Below the pieces are notes generated by a model that did not search any database, had not been told where the DNA came from, and saw only the letters and a list, made by a program, of their open reading frames with translations. This document shows, one piece after another, positions 40,627-40,849 of a stretch of 40,849 nucleotides of DNA. This stretch comes from Caryophanales bacterium UBA7642 (GTDB taxonomy: Bacteria; Bacillota_I; Bacilli_A; RFN20; CAG-288): positions 22,989-63,837 of the forward strand of contig DLIM01000049.1 of assembly GCA_002483745.1 (NCBI GenBank), given 5' to 3'. The translations under genes and the position numbers were made by a program. How positions within the stretch are numbered: the first letter of the stretch is position 1; each line of letters begins with the position of its first letter.

Positions 40627-40849
40627 GATTAAGGCATCGTAAATGGTCGGAAGAAGTCTTAAAGGAAAACAAAGATATCGGTATCAATCTCTCTGATATT
40701 AAGAGTGAAGATCAGTTCTTCTCTTTTAATGAATTGGAGATTGGTTCTGGGTGCGGCGGTTTCCTTTTAGAGCTTTCTAAAAGAAACCCTGACAAGAAAT
40801 ATTTAGGTGCCGAAATCAATGTCAACGCTTTCAGTATTGCCGTTAAGAA
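40623..40849 (+). CDS. trmB: tRNA (guanine-N7)-methyltransferase TrmB, N-terminal part
   Basis: Runs off the right edge; 75 codons are visible. It starts MRLRHRKWSEEVLKEN, as in TrmB, and contains the SAM-binding motif LEIGSGCGGFLLELSKRNPD followed by YLGAEIN (Glu that contacts the ribose of SAM in this fold). TrmB makes m7G46 in tRNA. The ATG overlaps the pepV stop (ATGA), so translation is probably coupled. The catalytic C-terminal part is outside the window. Confidence 0.85.
   Translation, partial: MRLRHRKWSEEVLKENKDIGINLSDIKSEDQFFSFNELEIGSGCGGFLLELSKRNPDKKYLGAEINVNAFSIAVK

Noticed and set aside
1..40849. CRISPR arrays, insertion sequences, prophage genes or tRNA genes
   Set aside because: No spaced direct repeats, transposase or integrase motifs, or tRNA-like cloverleaf with a T-loop were recognised; the gene content is mainly conserved core.

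Overview
The window reads as an AT-rich chromosome segment of a Bacillota bacterium (class Bacilli), most likely an uncultured, fermentative, host-associated lineage near Erysipelotrichales/Mollicutes. This rests on Bacillus-like gene order (gpsB-rnpB; pgsA-cinA-recA-rny-ymdB-spoVS-miaB-ricA-mutS-mutL-miaA), a type B RNase P RNA, Ser-rich lipoproteins and a BspA-like LRR protein. TGA is used as a stop (for example miaB, mutL, fhs), so the standard code applies. The cotE and tdh-kbl genes that interrupt this order in B. subtilis are missing, which fits a non-sporulating organism. The taxon is inference.

Layout. 1-4650 (minus): three lipoprotein genes in one operon; the first is intact, the other two are broken by single-base frameshifts and, in one, an in-frame TAG. 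4853-6704 (minus): marR, a DEDDh exonuclease and recU in one operon behind an inverted-repeat operator. 6907-10539 (minus): nfnB-nfnA (electron-bifurcating ferredoxin/NADH/NADP oxidoreductase) and an iron-type alcohol dehydrogenase, a redox-balancing block with cre-like sites upstream. 10933-27386 (plus): gpsB, rnpB, pgsA, cinA, recA; then rny with a structured leader, ymdB, spoVS, miaB, ricA; then mutS, mutL, a miaA-tcdA fusion, fhs and a divergent folD. 27464-32238 (plus): two fused ABC-ATPase/FtsX-type permease half transporters. 32353-34929: cold-shock gene, a divergent nucleoside kinase (minus), greA. 35011-37562: comEA-comEC. 37638-39099: coaX and a pantothenate-type ECF S component. 39202-end: pepV-like dipeptidase and the start of trmB.

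The genes serve DNA repair and uptake (RecU, RecA, MutSL, ComEA/EC), RNA turnover and tRNA position-37 modification (RNase Y, RicA, MiaB, MiaA-TcdA), one-carbon metabolism (Fhs, FolD), coenzyme A supply (CoaX plus ECF) and fermentation redox balance (Nfn, ADH).

The most unusual items are: (1) one reading frame joining MiaA to a TcdA-type E1-like domain; (2) a shared 5' element (CCTWAGACTAAATA) forming Shine-Dalgarno-sequestering hairpins before both the ABC pair and comEA-comEC; (3) a perfect 15-bp palindrome filling the spacer of the coaX promoter, whose mRNA looks leaderless; (4) a structured leader of about 160 nt before RNase Y; (5) rnpB embedded between two coding genes without spacer or terminator; (6) two adjacent decayed lipoprotein genes; (7) a FolD that has lost conserved active-site motifs.
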